The notes: generated from the letters alone by a model not told the origin. Shown: positions 21,117-31,313, counted from the first letter of the stretch. The stretch is DNA of 64,000 bases from Candidatus Symbiopectobacterium sp. NZEC151 (GCF_025962655.1 NZ_JAGFPE010000009.1:62001-126000); one strand, 5' to 3'. Translations and numbers: made by a program.

Positions 21117-22851
21117 GCATCGAGATACACGGGTGACGCGCAGCGTGTTCGATACGCTGCGCGCACCGTTCTCTCCACTCGGCATCACCACCTGTGCCAT
21201 TGCACTCGGCGTGCTGATGCCAATCATTTCTCTGCTCTGGCTGGCGGCCGATGCTGATTTCAGTCACTGGGCGCACCTGTTTCACTACGTGCTGCCTGTC
21301 GCGACGCGCAACACGGCGATCCTGCTGGTGGGTGTTGCGTTGCTGGTGACCGTCATCGGCGCAGGCTGTGCCTGGCTGGTGACCCTGTATGAGTTCCCGG
21401 GGCGGCGCATCCTCAGTTGGGCACTGCTTTTGCCACTGGCCATGCCAACCTATATCGTGGCCTTCGCCTGGCTGGATCTGCTGCACCCTATCGGCCCGGT
21501 TCAGACGGCGCTGCGTGCCCTGCTCGGCTACGACAGCCCGCGCCAGTTTCGCTTGCCGGATATTCGTTCCATGACCGGTGCCATTATTCTGTTGGGCATC
21601 GTGCTCTACCCCTATGTTTACCTCACCATGCGCGCCATGTTTATCAGCCAGCCCGCCCATTTGCTGGAAGCGGCACGCACATTGGGCAGGAGTGCGACCG
21701 GCGCCTTCTTGCACGTCGCGCTGCCGATGGCGCGACCGGCACTCGCCGTGGGTGTCAGTTTGGCCCTGTTGGAAACGCTCAATGATATCGGTGCATCCGA
21801 ATTTCTTGGCGTCAACACGCTAACGGTCGCCATTTATACCACCTGGGTAACGCGCTCTGATTTACCGGCTGCGGCACAAATTGCCGTGTTAATGTTGATG
21901 GGCGTGATGCTACTGCTGACGCTGGAATATTATGGTCGACGTCGCCAGCGCTACGGCAGCAGCCGCTCACAGCGCACGGTAACGCCAATCCGCTTATCGG
22001 GCGTAAAGGGGATGCTGGTCTTAACCTTAACGGCCTTACCCGTGGTACTCGGCTTTATCGCCCCGGCACTGTTTCTCGCCTGGGAGAGTGCCAAGCGCCT
22101 GCATCAGGAGACGCCCCTTTCCCACGGGCTGTGGCTGTCCCTGCAAAACTCACTGCTGCTGGCGCTCGGCGTCACGCTCACGGTGTTGATCACTGGCATA
22201 ATTGTCGCCTGGTTTGCTCGCCATTCCGCCATCCGCTCACAACACGGTGGCTTTCGCCGCGCATTGCTGCGTGTTGCCTCTCTCGGGTACGCGGTGCCGG
22301 GCACCGTACTGGCAATAGGGTTACTGACACCCGGGCTGGCGGTAGATAAATGGCTGGCAAGCCTGCTGGATTATCAGGGGTTACCGTTGCTCTCGAGTGG
22401 CATTCTGTTGGTTATCTGCTGCGCGATTCGTTTCCAGACTATCGCCATCGGTGCCACAGATGCGGGCCTGACGCGCCTGTCTCCCGCGCTTGAACAAGCG
22501 TCACGCCTGTTAGGTGAGAACACCACCGGAACATTTTTTCGAGTGCATCTGCCGTTATTACGTCCGGCGTTGGTCACCAGCGCGTTGCTGGTGTTTGCGG
22601 ATGCGATGAAAGAGTTACCCGCAACGTTACTGCTGCGACCGGTCAATTTCGAAACGTTGGCAACCGTACTGTACGCCGAAGCGGCACGCGGCACTTACGA
22701 AGAAGGGGCGATTGCCGCGTTGCTGATTGTGCTGGCAGGCACGCTGCCGGTGATTCTGCTGGCGCACAGCCAGTTCAGCACTGCGCGCAAGCCCAACCAA
22801 CCGCAACAAAACAACGCCTCTTATCAAGGAGAATCGTCGCGCCATGTCTGA
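21100..22851 (+). CDS. afuB: ferric iron ABC transporter, fused permease (FbpB/AfuB)
   Basis: The roughly 583-residue protein contains two homologous membrane halves. Each has a permease-ATPase coupling loop (EAARTLGRSATGAFLHVALP near 190 and EQASRLLGENTTGTFFRVHLP near 465), as in FbpB/SfuB. About 12 membrane segments are predicted by eye. The frame opens with a TTG at 21100 that overlaps the end of the binding-protein gene; TTG 21106 or GTG 21133 are alternatives and no strong ribosome binding site decides. The end overlaps the ATPase gene by 8 bases. Confidence 0.88.
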   Translation: MALINKHRDTRVTRSVFDTLRAPFSPLGITTCAIALGVLMPIISLLWLAADADFSHWAHLFHYVLPVATRNTAILLVGVALLVTVIGAGCAWLVTLYEFPGRRILSWALLLPLAMPTYIVAFAWLDLLHPIGPVQTALRALLGYDSPRQFRLPDIRSMTGAIILLGIVLYPYVYLTMRAMFISQPAHLLEAARTLGRSATGAFLHVALPMARPALAVGVSLALLETLNDIGASEFLGVNTLTVAIYTTWVTRSDLPAAAQIAVLMLMGVMLLLTLEYYGRRRQRYGSSRSQRTVTPIRLSGVKGMLVLTLTALPVVLGFIAPALFLAWESAKRLHQETPLSHGLWLSLQNSLLLALGVTLTVLITGIIVAWFARHSAIRSQHGGFRRALLRVASLGYAVPGTVLAIGLLTPGLAVDKWLASLLDYQGLPLLSSGILLVICCAIRFQTIAIGATDAGLTRLSPALEQASRLLGENTTGTFFRVHLPLLRPALVTSALLVFADAMKELPATLLLRPVNFETLATVLYAEAARGTYEEGAIAALLIVLAGTLPVILLAHSQFSTARKPNQPQQNNASYQGESSRHV

Positions 22852-23542
22852 CGCCACACTGGTTTTGGAAGCCATCCATGTTGCCTACGGACATGGACAC
22901 CAGCAACATCATGTCCTTAACGGCTTTTCGCTAACGGTTCAGGCGGGTGAACTCACGTGTTTGTTGGGCGCGTCCGGCAGCGGAAAAACCACCGTATTGC
23001 GAGCGATTGCCGGATTTGAACCGCTGAGCGCAGGCCGTATTCAGGTTTCTGGCACCTGCGTTGCCGGGCCGGGTATTCACCTGCCGCCGGAAAAACGCCA
23101 CGTCGGCATGGTGTTTCAGGAATATGCCCTGTTTCCTCATCTGACGGCGGCGAAGAATATCGCTTTTGGGTTGCGCAAGCTGCCAAGCGCCGTCATACAG
23201 TCCCGTGTGCGTGAACTGCTGGATCTCATCGGGTTAAGCGCGTTGTCAGAACGTTATCCTCATGAGTTGTCCGGCGGCCAACAGCAGCGTATCGCACTGG
23301 CACGCGCGCTGGCGCCAGAGCCCAGCATTCTGCTGCTGGATGAGCCGTTTTCCAGCCTGGATGCCGAGACACGCCAACGACTGGGGCAAGATGTGCGCGA
23401 CATTCTCAAATCATCAGGACAAACGGCCCTGATGGTCACGCACAGCGAGCAAGAAGCGGTGATGATGAGCGATCGTATCGGTTATATGCGCGCGGGAGCG
23501 TATAGGGAAGCGCCAGCGAGTACCTCACGAGTGGAAAGATAA
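22844..23542 (+). CDS. afuC: ferric iron ABC transporter ATPase, C-terminally truncated
   Basis: All core ATPase motifs are present: Walker A GASGSGKTT near 45, Q-loop VFQEYALFP, signature LSGGQQQRIAL, Walker B ILLLDEPFSSLD and switch VTHSEQEA. The product has 232 residues, whereas FbpC-type ATPases have about 350. It stops right after SDRIGYMRAG with an unrelated-looking tail (AYREAPASTSRVER) and lacks the C-terminal regulatory domain. The break coincides with the start of the PD-(D/E)XK cassette, so an insertion or deletion may have removed the end. The nucleotide-binding core could still work. Confidence 0.82.
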   Translation: MSDATLVLEAIHVAYGHGHQQHHVLNGFSLTVQAGELTCLLGASGSGKTTVLRAIAGFEPLSAGRIQVSGTCVAGPGIHLPPEKRHVGMVFQEYALFPHLTAAKNIAFGLRKLPSAVIQSRVRELLDLIGLSALSERYPHELSGGQQQRIALARALAPEPSILLLDEPFSSLDAETRQRLGQDVRDILKSSGQTALMVTHSEQEAVMMSDRIGYMRAGAYREAPASTSRVER

Positions 23543-23571
23543 AACAGGGAGCCATTATCCGAAAACAGGCA

Positions 23572-24213
23572 TTACTCATCGGGTTCAGTGAAAGCGGAAA
23601 ACATCTCATCAAAAATAAAAATGGCTTCTCTCAATGTGTCCAAAGCGGCACTGAGCTTATTAAACACCTCATGATCCTCGGGAAACTCACCGTATTCTTG
23701 CCAACATTCGGCCACCAGATTGATATCCACGGTGAAGGGCAAGAAGTAATTTCCTTTGGTCAAATCTTCAAAATCCATAGCGACCAGTTGCTCGCGGCAT
23801 TGAGGATCACGGGCATTTAAATAGGCACCCAGCTTTTTGGCTCCACCAAAACGGCGCGGTCTTATTTCGAAACAAAAACCGAGCTCGGCCCGTTCTGTCC
23901 CCACCCCCGCGAGAGTCGCCAAACTATAATCAACGCTATCGTCGCCTCGGGTATGTGTTTCGAACCAGTATTTCCAATCGCCGCCTTCTAATTTCCACGC
24001 TTTAGGTGCAAGCCAGCAATATCCCTTTGGCACAAAACCGACTTCCCCTTCCCAGCCATTATCCTTGATGAAACGCTGAATACATCGGTCAAATCCCTTC
24101 CAAAAGGCAGGTTCTATTTGCTTTTCGAAAACCACAACGGCCTCATTAAACATCTTGAACTGCGATAAAATAAGGGTTCCAGCCAACCGTTCTTCCTTGG
24201 TAGATGATGTCAT
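23572..24213 (-). CDS. protein of unknown function, partner of the PD-(D/E)XK gene
   Basis: The 213-residue soluble protein has no motif I can name. It is rich in aromatic residues (YWFETHTRGDD, FWKGFDRCIQRFIKDNGWEGE) and resembles the small partner proteins often encoded after PD-(D/E)XK nuclease-like genes of unknown function. It lies 15 bases downstream of that gene on the same strand, so the two probably form an operon. The pair sits between the truncated afuC and budC. Confidence 0.7.
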   Translation of the reverse strand: MTSSTKEERLAGTLILSQFKMFNEAVVVFEKQIEPAFWKGFDRCIQRFIKDNGWEGEVGFVPKGYCWLAPKAWKLEGGDWKYWFETHTRGDDSVDYSLATLAGVGTERAELGFCFEIRPRRFGGAKKLGAYLNARDPQCREQLVAMDFEDLTKGNYFLPFTVDINLVAECWQEYGEFPEDHEVFNKLSAALDTLREAIFIFDEMFSAFTEPDE

Positions 24214-24228
24214 TGTTCTTACCTTTGA

Positions 24229-24993
24229 TTAAAAATTACGCATACGTTCAAGAAAACAAAAAGCAGAATGCGCCGCCATTTGCCTCATGGATGCGCTATC
24301 GTGCACAGCACCTGTTTTGCGGAAATCCGCCCGCATGGGTTCTTCAAAACGTGTCGCAAGGTCGCTCCACGACAGGCAAGAAACACAGTGTGGGTTATCC
24401 GCACGCATGCTCTTGGGTTGTCTGCCCTGCGGCGTTAAAAACACCACGCCCCAACGACGTTTTTTCGTCGCACGCTTTTCAGCCTCCAGACAGTAACGCT
24501 CGATTTGTTCTTTCTGCTCGAAAGCATCGATCTTCACTTCAATCAAAACGAAGAAATTATCGGCATCGATCTCAATATCGACCCGATTCTTACTGTCGCC
24601 GTTCGGGTTGGATTCAACCCGCACGCGGCAAAAGCGTGTAAACGCAGCAGGAAAAGTCTGATTCTCTGCTGTGCGTATTGAGGCCAGCAAGGCATATAAA
24701 GGAACAGTACCAAAACCGTGTGATCCTTGCGGATCCAGCAGCCAGGCCAGCACCGCTGAATTGCGCACTTCTTTGCGCTTTAACCCCGCAACATCCCAGG
24801 GATCAAAAGACAATACGCGAGGCTGCACCGCCTGAAGCGGCGTTGATAAGCGACTAAAGAAGGTCATGAGTTGACCCACATCGATGTCTATTTTTTCAGT
24901 CGTTGTTGGCTCATTGAACGTTAATGCGTTTTCTGACCATTGTTGAAAAAAAACCGGCAACCATTCCACCAGAGACTGATGCGTTGTCTCCAT
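24229..24993 (-). CDS. PD-(D/E)XK nuclease superfamily protein
   Basis: The 254-residue protein contains the signature of the PDDEXK_4-like family. ENSAVLAWLLDPQGSHGFG-like text (here RNSAVLAWLLDPQGSHGFG, about 93-111) precedes the catalytic core NRVDIEIDADNFFVLIEVK near 145-165, giving the D and E-x-K residues, and QIERYCLEAEK. Such proteins are predicted DNA nucleases, many in defence islands. No methyltransferase accompanies it. It is the first gene of a two-gene unit ending at 23572. Confidence 0.78.
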   Translation of the reverse strand: METTHQSLVEWLPVFFQQWSENALTFNEPTTTEKIDIDVGQLMTFFSRLSTPLQAVQPRVLSFDPWDVAGLKRKEVRNSAVLAWLLDPQGSHGFGTVPLYALLASIRTAENQTFPAAFTRFCRVRVESNPNGDSKNRVDIEIDADNFFVLIEVKIDAFEQKEQIERYCLEAEKRATKKRRWGVVFLTPQGRQPKSMRADNPHCVSCLSWSDLATRFEEPMRADFRKTGAVHDSASMRQMAAHSAFCFLERMRNF

Positions 24994-25213
24994 ATACCTT
25001 CCCTTTCACTGACGACCCTACGCCAAAGACAACGCGTATCGCTGGCCGTTTGCCTAAACCGCAAAGGCATCATCATAAGTGCCAATCAGTAAAAAGCGAA
25101 TGTTTATGGAGTCGAGGTTTGTGGATTTAGAAAATGCCAACAAAGAAGGGAATTTCCCGAGCCGCATTGAACACACGGCGACTCGGGTGACATAACGTAG
25201 CGGTAAACCTGGC

Positions 25214-25993
25214 CTAACGGTAAACAATGCCACCATCAATCAGAATGGCCTGACCGGTGACATAGTCTGAATCTGGCCCTGCCAGATAGGAGACCAGACT
25301 GGCGACATCATCCGGTGTCTCAGCGCGACCCAGCGCAATACCATCAACATATTTTTTATAGGTTTCACCAATAGGGGCACCGGTGATTTCTGAGAAACGC
25401 TTATCGATTTCTGTCCACATTCCCGTGCCGACAATCCCCGGGCAATACGCGTTTACCGTAATGCCGCGGCTGGCATATTCCTTTGCAGCGGCCTGAGTCA
25501 GCGCACGCACGGCAAATTTTGTCGCTGAATAGATACCTAACATCGCAAAACCATCGTGCCCCGCAATGGAACATGCATTGATGATTTTACCTTTCTGCTG
25601 GCGCTCAATGAATTTTTTCGCCGCAGCCTGAATCCCCCACAGCGTGCCCTGAACGTTGATGCGCATAATGCGATCGACCTCTTCCGGCGTCACATCGGAC
25701 AATGGCTGCACCTGAGCAATGCCTGCATTGTTGACGATAATATCGAAGCCACCCAGTTGGCGTTCAGCCTGATCGATAGCCGCATACACCTGAGCGCGAT
25801 CGGAAATATCAGCGACAAAGGTCGCCGCCTTACGCCCTAATGCCGCTATCTCGGCGGCTACGGCCTCAATCCCCGTAGCACTGACATCCACCAGCATTAC
25901 GGATGCGCCATCTTTAGCCAGACGCAGGGCAATACCTCGTCCGATACCCTGTCCAGCACCGGTTACTAACGCGACTTTATTTTCGATAGCCAT
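25214..25993 (-). CDS. budC: acetoin/diacetyl reductase, 2,3-butanediol dehydrogenase (BudC-like)
   Basis: This 259-residue short-chain dehydrogenase has the NAD-binding [12 protein letters not shown] near 11-22, NNAGIA near 88 and the catalytic YSATK (Y/K) near 155 with the serine in NACSIAGH. Sequence details ([23 protein letters not shown]) match the (S)-acetoin-forming diacetyl reductase family. It interconverts diacetyl, acetoin and 2,3-butanediol with NAD(H). It is divergent from a MalT/AcoK-type regulator, which suggests control by acetoin. Confidence 0.88.
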   Translation of the reverse strand: MAIENKVALVTGAGQGIGRGIALRLAKDGASVMLVDVSATGIEAVAAEIAALGRKAATFVADISDRAQVYAAIDQAERQLGGFDIIVNNAGIAQVQPLSDVTPEEVDRIMRINVQGTLWGIQAAAKKFIERQQKGKIINACSIAGHDGFAMLGIYSATKFAVRALTQAAAKEYASRGITVNAYCPGIVGTGMWTEIDKRFSEITGAPIGETYKKYVDGIALGRAETPDDVASLVSYLAGPDSDYVTGQAILIDGGIVYR

Positions 25994-26067
25994 ACTCTGT
26001 ATTCACCTCGTCGTGATTAACAATGCACTAGATGATTTACTTTATAGGCACGCATAAGCATGGCCTA

Positions 26068-26085
26068 CCCCCCCTGTTGGGGGGG
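26068..26085. repeat. perfect C7/G7 hairpin between budC and its divergent regulator
   Basis: Seven C, the loop TGTT and seven G form a perfect 18-base inverted repeat about 75 bases before the budC start and 113 bases before the regulator start. It could be an operator or a leader hairpin; there is no T-run, so it is not a terminator. Confidence 0.55.
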
Positions 26086-26197
26086 CAATGAGGGAGAAAA
26101 AGAGAAGAGAGCCCCGATTATCAATCAGTAAACGTGGTTCTACGGGTTGTCCTTCGGTACACTCAGGTCACTGACGATATAATGAGGTAGCGGCAGT

Positions 26198-28936
26198 ATG
26201 GCGTTTTTGCCCCCGATGCAGACATCCTCTGCAACATTGGTTAACCAAGAACCTTTTCGCTTCACACGCAAGCTGCCGCTTATTCTCACCAAGTTCACAC
26301 CACCGCGATCGCCGGGAACGTTATTACAGCGCGATCGTTTGCTGCAACGCCTTGATAGTGCAGCCTCCAGCAGCCTGACGTTAGTCTGTGCCGCTGCGGG
26401 GTTTGGCAAAACAACGCTGTTAACCCAGTGGTATCAGCATCGACAGCGCCAGAGTGATGCGCTGGCGTGGCTCAGCCTTGAAGACGATGACAATACCCCG
26501 CTGATGTTTTCCCGCTATCTGCTGGAGGCGCTGCGGCCGCGGTATCACGGCTGGAGTACGGCGTTTCAACGCTATTTCCAGGGCGATTTCCCCGTCGATT
26601 TTTCACTGTTGGTGGCGGAGTTAGTCAATCAATTACACGGTTGCCCACATCCGCTCTACCTCATCCTTGACGATTACCAGAGCATCAGTCACCCGGATAT
26701 TCACGCCGGGCTGAATTATCTTGTTAACCATGCACCGGCGTCCCTTCACGTAATTATTGGCAGCCGCAGCCAACTGCCCGTGGCGCTTGGCCGACTTCAG
26801 GTGCAAGACCAACTGGTTGAGATTTACCACGATGAACTGCGTTTCAGCCTCGACGAAGCCAGCAGCTACTTTGCGCAGTCAACCACTACACCGTTGAAAC
26901 CGCAGGAGATACAGCAGGCGATCGCCCTGACCGAAGGCTGGATTGCTGGCATAAAGATGGCTGCCTTGTCTCTGGGTGACACTACGCCCGCTCACCACGG
27001 GTTGAGATATCTGAATGCCAATTCACGGTCGATGAGCCGCTATATGGAGGAAGTGATTTTTGCCCCGCTCCCGCCTGATGTGTTGGATTTTCTACTGCAA
27101 ACCTCGATGCTTAACCGTCTCCATCCCGATTTGTGCGATGCCGTCACCGGATACCGCAATGGCGAGGCGATGCTCACCTGGATAGCGCAACATAACCTGT
27201 TTCTTTCCACTCTGGATGAAGCCGGATTCTGGTTCCGTTACCATCCGCTGATGCGCGATGCGCTACAAAGCCGCCTGCAACATCGCATGGGTAATGCTAT
27301 CCACCGGTTACATGAACGGGCCGGTAACTGGTTTGCAGCGCAACAGCTCTGGGCGGAAGCGATACGCCACGCGCTGGCGGCGGGGAAACCGGGAACGCCC
27401 CATGCCGAAGCCGGTGCGCAATCGCTGGCAGAGGAGGGGGACATTGATACGCTGGTGCGCTGGATTCGCTACTTACCGGCCAATGTCGAACCTTCACGTA
27501 TCGCGCTGCAAATCAATCTGGCATGGGCGTTATCGCACCATTTTCAGTTTAACGATGCCCGCCATCTGCTTGATGCCATCGAAACGTTTGTGGCTAACCA
27601 TCCAGACGCGTTGGACCACACCACCTGGGTAAGATTACGCGTGGTGCGGGCCATCTGCGAAGCCTTCGCAGAAAACATTGCCTACAGCATGACGCTGGTT
27701 GAACCGCTACTGCGCGAGGTTCCCTGCGGGGATATCTGGGTGGATGGCCTGGTGTGCAATATTCTGAGCTATTGCCATTTGGCAAATGCCCGCCCGCAGC
27801 AGGCGCTGGAGGTACAAGCGCTAATACCCAACACCAAAACGGCGAGCCGCAATCTTTTCGTTGAGGTGTATCGCGCGTATGTCATCGCGCAAGGGCTGCT
27901 GCGGCAGGGCAATCTGCGGGAAGCGGAGCGCCACGCGTCACAAGCATTGCAACTCGCAGAACCGTTAACCGGTCCCCACTCCAGCAGCAGTGCCACACTG
28001 GCCCCACTGCTTGCAGAGATCGCCTGGGAACAAGGGGATATAGCACGTATCAATGCGCTGCTGACGCCGCGCCTGCAAATGATTGACGACGTTTGCCCCC
28101 CCGATGGCTTCAGCCGCTGCTACCTCGTGCTGGCACAACAGGCCCAATTAACCGGTCGGGAGGAAGAGGCTAACGCACTGTTGTTGCACGCTGAAAACCT
28201 GACGCTCCAGCGAGGATGGCGGCACGCACGGGTTTCCCTGTTAGCACAGCGCATCACTTTCCAGCTCCAGTCTGGAGATAACGGAGAAGCGGTACAGTTG
28301 CTTGATCAGTTACAGCGTCTGACCGATGAAATGGCCGGAGAACAAAATGATGCCCTGCGTTGGTTTCGTGAACAGAGTCGGGCTCGCTTACTGATTGCCA
28401 CGGGCGATCTGATGATGGCAGCAGAGGTGCTTCACGCTGTCATGCTCGAGCAAGAGCACTGTGGTGAATGGCTTGCCGCCACGCGTTCAAGGCTGTGGTT
28501 GTCGGTCGTGCTGTGGCGTACCGGAGAAACAGAACAAGCAATAGCGGTGTGTAAACCGGCGATTCTGCGCGCGGTAAAACAACATCTGCATCGCAGCCTG
28601 TTGGATGCAGGGCCGGAACTGCTATCGCTATTGCGCCATGCGCAGCAACAGCAGACGTCCGATGAGCCGTTCACCCACGCAATAGCCGCATTATGGACCA
28701 CGCTGGCCCCCTCTCAGCCGGGAAACACCTCGCCGGTGGCCCCACGATTAACCGAACGGGAGCACCAGACGTTACAACTGATCGCAGATGGCTTTTCAAA
28801 CAAGGAGATCGCCCGCGCACTTGGCATTTCGGCGGAAACGGTAAAATGGCACCTGAAACAGCTCTATGAAAAACTTCAGGTAAATGGCCGCATTCAGGCA
28901 GTGAATCAGGCGCGAAAATGGCAATGGTTGGCGTGA
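26198..28936 (+). CDS. MalT/AcoK-type LuxR-family ATP-dependent regulator
   Basis: The 912-residue protein is a STAND-type signal-transduction ATPase. It has the N-terminal KFTPPRSPGTLLQRDRLLQ and Walker A AAAGFGKTTLL near 68-78, LYLILDDYQ as Walker B and a long helical TPR-like middle. The LuxR helix-turn-helix is at the C-terminus (LTEREHQTLQLIADGFSNKE, SAETVKWHLKQLYEKL). This is the layout of MalT and of AcoK, the acetoin catabolism activator of Klebsiella. Divergence from budC favours an acetoin or butanediol role, but maltose-type control cannot be excluded. An inducer probably binds the TPR region in the presence of ATP. Confidence 0.85.
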   Translation: MAFLPPMQTSSATLVNQEPFRFTRKLPLILTKFTPPRSPGTLLQRDRLLQRLDSAASSSLTLVCAAAGFGKTTLLTQWYQHRQRQSDALAWLSLEDDDNTPLMFSRYLLEALRPRYHGWSTAFQRYFQGDFPVDFSLLVAELVNQLHGCPHPLYLILDDYQSISHPDIHAGLNYLVNHAPASLHVIIGSRSQLPVALGRLQVQDQLVEIYHDELRFSLDEASSYFAQSTTTPLKPQEIQQAIALTEGWIAGIKMAALSLGDTTPAHHGLRYLNANSRSMSRYMEEVIFAPLPPDVLDFLLQTSMLNRLHPDLCDAVTGYRNGEAMLTWIAQHNLFLSTLDEAGFWFRYHPLMRDALQSRLQHRMGNAIHRLHERAGNWFAAQQLWAEAIRHALAAGKPGTPHAEAGAQSLAEEGDIDTLVRWIRYLPANVEPSRIALQINLAWALSHHFQFNDARHLLDAIETFVANHPDALDHTTWVRLRVVRAICEAFAENIAYSMTLVEPLLREVPCGDIWVDGLVCNILSYCHLANARPQQALEVQALIPNTKTASRNLFVEVYRAYVIAQGLLRQGNLREAERHASQALQLAEPLTGPHSSSSATLAPLLAEIAWEQGDIARINALLTPRLQMIDDVCPPDGFSRCYLVLAQQAQLTGREEEANALLLHAENLTLQRGWRHARVSLLAQRITFQLQSGDNGEAVQLLDQLQRLTDEMAGEQNDALRWFREQSRARLLIATGDLMMAAEVLHAVMLEQEHCGEWLAATRSRLWLSVVLWRTGETEQAIAVCKPAILRAVKQHLHRSLLDAGPELLSLLRHAQQQQTSDEPFTHAIAALWTTLAPSQPGNTSPVAPRLTEREHQTLQLIADGFSNKEIARALGISAETVKWHLKQLYEKLQVNGRIQAVNQARKWQWLA

Positions 28937-28963
28937 AGGGGCGGATAAAGCGCCCACCCGACT

Positions 28964-29452
28964 TCAAGGGATAACCTTGGGTGACGACGGAATGCCGTTC
29001 AACAGAATGTGGTTTAGCTCCTGAGCTATACAAACCGGCCGAAACGCTGCTTCAGAAGCCAGCATCTCGTCTATGCTCCACCAGCGTTTTTGCAGCAGAT
29101 TGCTTTTTTCATTATCACTCAGGTTCGGCTCTCCGATATCGCAACTACTGACATAAACCAGATAATAGCGTTCATGACTGATAAATTGACTGCCGCTGCG
29201 CTCGAAAACCACTTCCCTTGACCACACCCACTCCGGTTTCTCTTTTATGATCAAGCCCGTTTCTTCCATCAACTCTCTGCCAAGCGCCTGCTCAAACGTT
29301 TCATTCCCTTCCAATCCGCCACCGGGTGTGATCCAAAACTCGTTGATACTGGCATCAATATTGTCTTTGATATTTTTGAATCTGAACTTAAAAAGTAAGA
29401 CATTATTATCGCTATCAATAAGTAACGCGCGTGCAGAATGACGAATATTCAT
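28964..29452 (-). CDS. Nudix hydrolase
   Basis: The 162-residue protein carries a full Nudix box, GGGLEGNETFEQALGRELM followed by EETG (about 43-65), matching G-x5-E-x7-R-E-x2-E-E-x-G. It should hydrolyse a nucleoside-diphosphate-linked substrate with Mg2+. The substrate is unknown. It is encoded convergently to the MalT-like regulator, with 27 bases between stops. Confidence 0.88.
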   Translation of the reverse strand: MNIRHSARALLIDSDNNVLLFKFRFKNIKDNIDASINEFWITPGGGLEGNETFEQALGRELMEETGLIIKEKPEWVWSREVVFERSGSQFISHERYYLVYVSSCDIGEPNLSDNEKSNLLQKRWWSIDEMLASEAAFRPVCIAQELNHILLNGIPSSPKVIP

Positions 29453-29538
29453 ACTATTCCCTTAATAGAATCTTCGTCATTTTAGGTGATTGCCAGTGCA
29501 TTTGTCAGCACGTCAGGCACTTTCGTGCCTGAACACGA

Positions 29539-30138
29539 TTACTCCAGCACAGAACCAACAATGCCACGCGCCTGAGTGAACAGTTGCTGATAATGGCCTT
29601 CGCGATCGTCAATCCCCTCTTCCAGGCCAATGGTGTTATAGAGAAAATCGATGTTTGCGTCCTCAACGCCCAAATATCCCATACCGCCCTTGATGTAGTC
29701 GGTCATGTTCTTTTCCCAGCCAAATTTGATAAACCCGGCTTGAGAACCGCCAACCAGCGCCAGCCAACGAATTTTTTTGTGCTTCAGCGCACTGTCTTCT
29801 CCGTAGGCCAAGCCGTAATTCCATACGCGTTCCAGATAACCTTTAAGCATGGCGGGAAAACCGTACCACCACACCGGAAACACCAATACCAACGTGTCTT
29901 TATCTTCCAGTTCACCAAACAGGCGATGTACTTCTGGCGAATAGGCTTTCTGCGGATTGCTCCAATCCGGCTCATCTTCCTCCCTGAGCACCGGATCAAA
30001 CCCGCTGCGGTAGAGATCGAGCGTGGAAACGTTAAATCCCTGACTCACCGCTTCACCCTGTATCTCTTGTACCACCTGCGCGGTTAAAGAATCACGGCGC
30101 GGATGGGACCAGATAATATACATATTGTTTTTTTTCAT
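29539..30138 (-). CDS. NAD(P)H-dependent oxidoreductase, flavodoxin-like fold
   Basis: The 199-residue protein has the quinone-reductase-like flavodoxin fold. MYIIWSHPRRDSLTAQV is the phosphate-binding loop, VLVFPVWWYGFPAMLKGYLERVW carries the conserved WWYxxPAxLK motif, and ALVGGSQAGF follows. Members (YwrO, KefF, MdaB types) reduce quinones or azo compounds with FMN or FAD. It is divergent from a LysR-type regulator with about 100 bases between starts, a usual arrangement for self-contained redox-response pairs. Confidence 0.87.
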   Translation of the reverse strand: MKKNNMYIIWSHPRRDSLTAQVVQEIQGEAVSQGFNVSTLDLYRSGFDPVLREEDEPDWSNPQKAYSPEVHRLFGELEDKDTLVLVFPVWWYGFPAMLKGYLERVWNYGLAYGEDSALKHKKIRWLALVGGSQAGFIKFGWEKNMTDYIKGGMGYLGVEDANIDFLYNTIGLEEGIDDREGHYQQLFTQARGIVGSVLE

Positions 30139-30240
30139 GCTATTAACCCTATCTCATGAAGGAGTGGCCACTACTTTACGCAGAGGGGATAATTCTGTAA
30201 AACATAGTATTTGAGATGGGTTAATGAAGGATTTTCACTA

Positions 30241-31161
30241 ATGCAGCTTAACTTTTCCGACTTCACGGCATTCATTAGTGTCGCGCGTCACAAAAGTTTT
30301 CGGGGAGCGGGCAACGAGTTAGGGCTTTCCCCTTCAGCCATTAGTCATGCCGTTAAGCAACTGGAGCAGCGGTTAAAAGTTCGGCTGTTTAACCGCACCA
30401 CGCGCAGCGTGGCGTTAACCGAGGCGGGGGTTAATCTCTTTGAGCGTCTGCGTCCGGTCTTTGACGAGTTCGATACCCTGCTCGATGAGATCAATTGCTT
30501 TCGCGACACGCCGATGGGCACGCTGAGAATCAACACCTCGCGACTGGCCTCACGTCTGGTGCTGATCCCGATGATCGCCGGGTTTAGCCGACAATATCCC
30601 GATATCATGGTGGAGATTACCACTGACGACAAACTCGTCGATATCGTTCAGCAATCGTTTGATGCCGGTATCCGTCTGAATACTACCGTTGAAAAGGACA
30701 TGATCACCGTCCCTATCGGCCCAAAAATCAAACGGGTTGTGGTCGCCACGCCCGGCTACTTTGAGCGCCACCCTACCCCGGCACATCCACACGATCTGGT
30801 AAATCACCACAGCATTATTTTTCGTTTACAAAGCGGTCGTATCTATAACTGGGAATTTGAAGGCCCGGAGGGCAAGCTGGAGATTGCGCCTGTCGGTAGC
30901 ATCATACTGGATGACATGGACTCAACGCTCGAAGCCGTATTGTGCGGCGCAGGATTGGGTTATCTCTATTACGATCAGGTGAAAGCACATCTGGCAAACG
31001 GCACGTTGGTGCCAGTGCTGGAGGAATGGCTACCCGAATTCCCCAGCCTGCAACTTTACTACCCGAATCGACAATATATGCCGAGCCCGCTACGGGCTTT
31101 TCTGGACTACGTAAAAGCGCATCGGGATGCAGAAATGCCCGGTAAGCAGTCAAAAATATGA
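30241..31161 (+). CDS. LysR-family transcriptional regulator
   Basis: The 306-residue protein starts at the ATG at 30241 (MQLNFSDFTAFISVARHKSF; AAGGA upstream). It shows the LysR winged helix (GAGNELGLSPSAISHAVKQL, LFNRTTRSVALTEAG) and a periplasmic-binding-protein-like effector domain. A TTG at 30211 would add ten residues but is less likely because LysR proteins of this group begin close to the helix-turn-helix. It probably controls the divergent oxidoreductase gene and itself. Confidence 0.9.
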   Translation: MQLNFSDFTAFISVARHKSFRGAGNELGLSPSAISHAVKQLEQRLKVRLFNRTTRSVALTEAGVNLFERLRPVFDEFDTLLDEINCFRDTPMGTLRINTSRLASRLVLIPMIAGFSRQYPDIMVEITTDDKLVDIVQQSFDAGIRLNTTVEKDMITVPIGPKIKRVVVATPGYFERHPTPAHPHDLVNHHSIIFRLQSGRIYNWEFEGPEGKLEIAPVGSIILDDMDSTLEAVLCGAGLGYLYYDQVKAHLANGTLVPVLEEWLPEFPSLQLYYPNRQYMPSPLRAFLDYVKAHRDAEMPGKQSKI

Positions 31162-31313
31162 TGGCGATGCGCCGGGCCTCTTTTCGCTGACAACCGGGAA
31201 AAGTAGCGATAATGCTTTTTCAAATCACACTTTTCAGGGTTGCTTATTCCCTCACAAAATGTGCGTGCTATCCTTTACCCTGTAATATCCTATCAACTCT
31301 CACCGAGGCTTTG

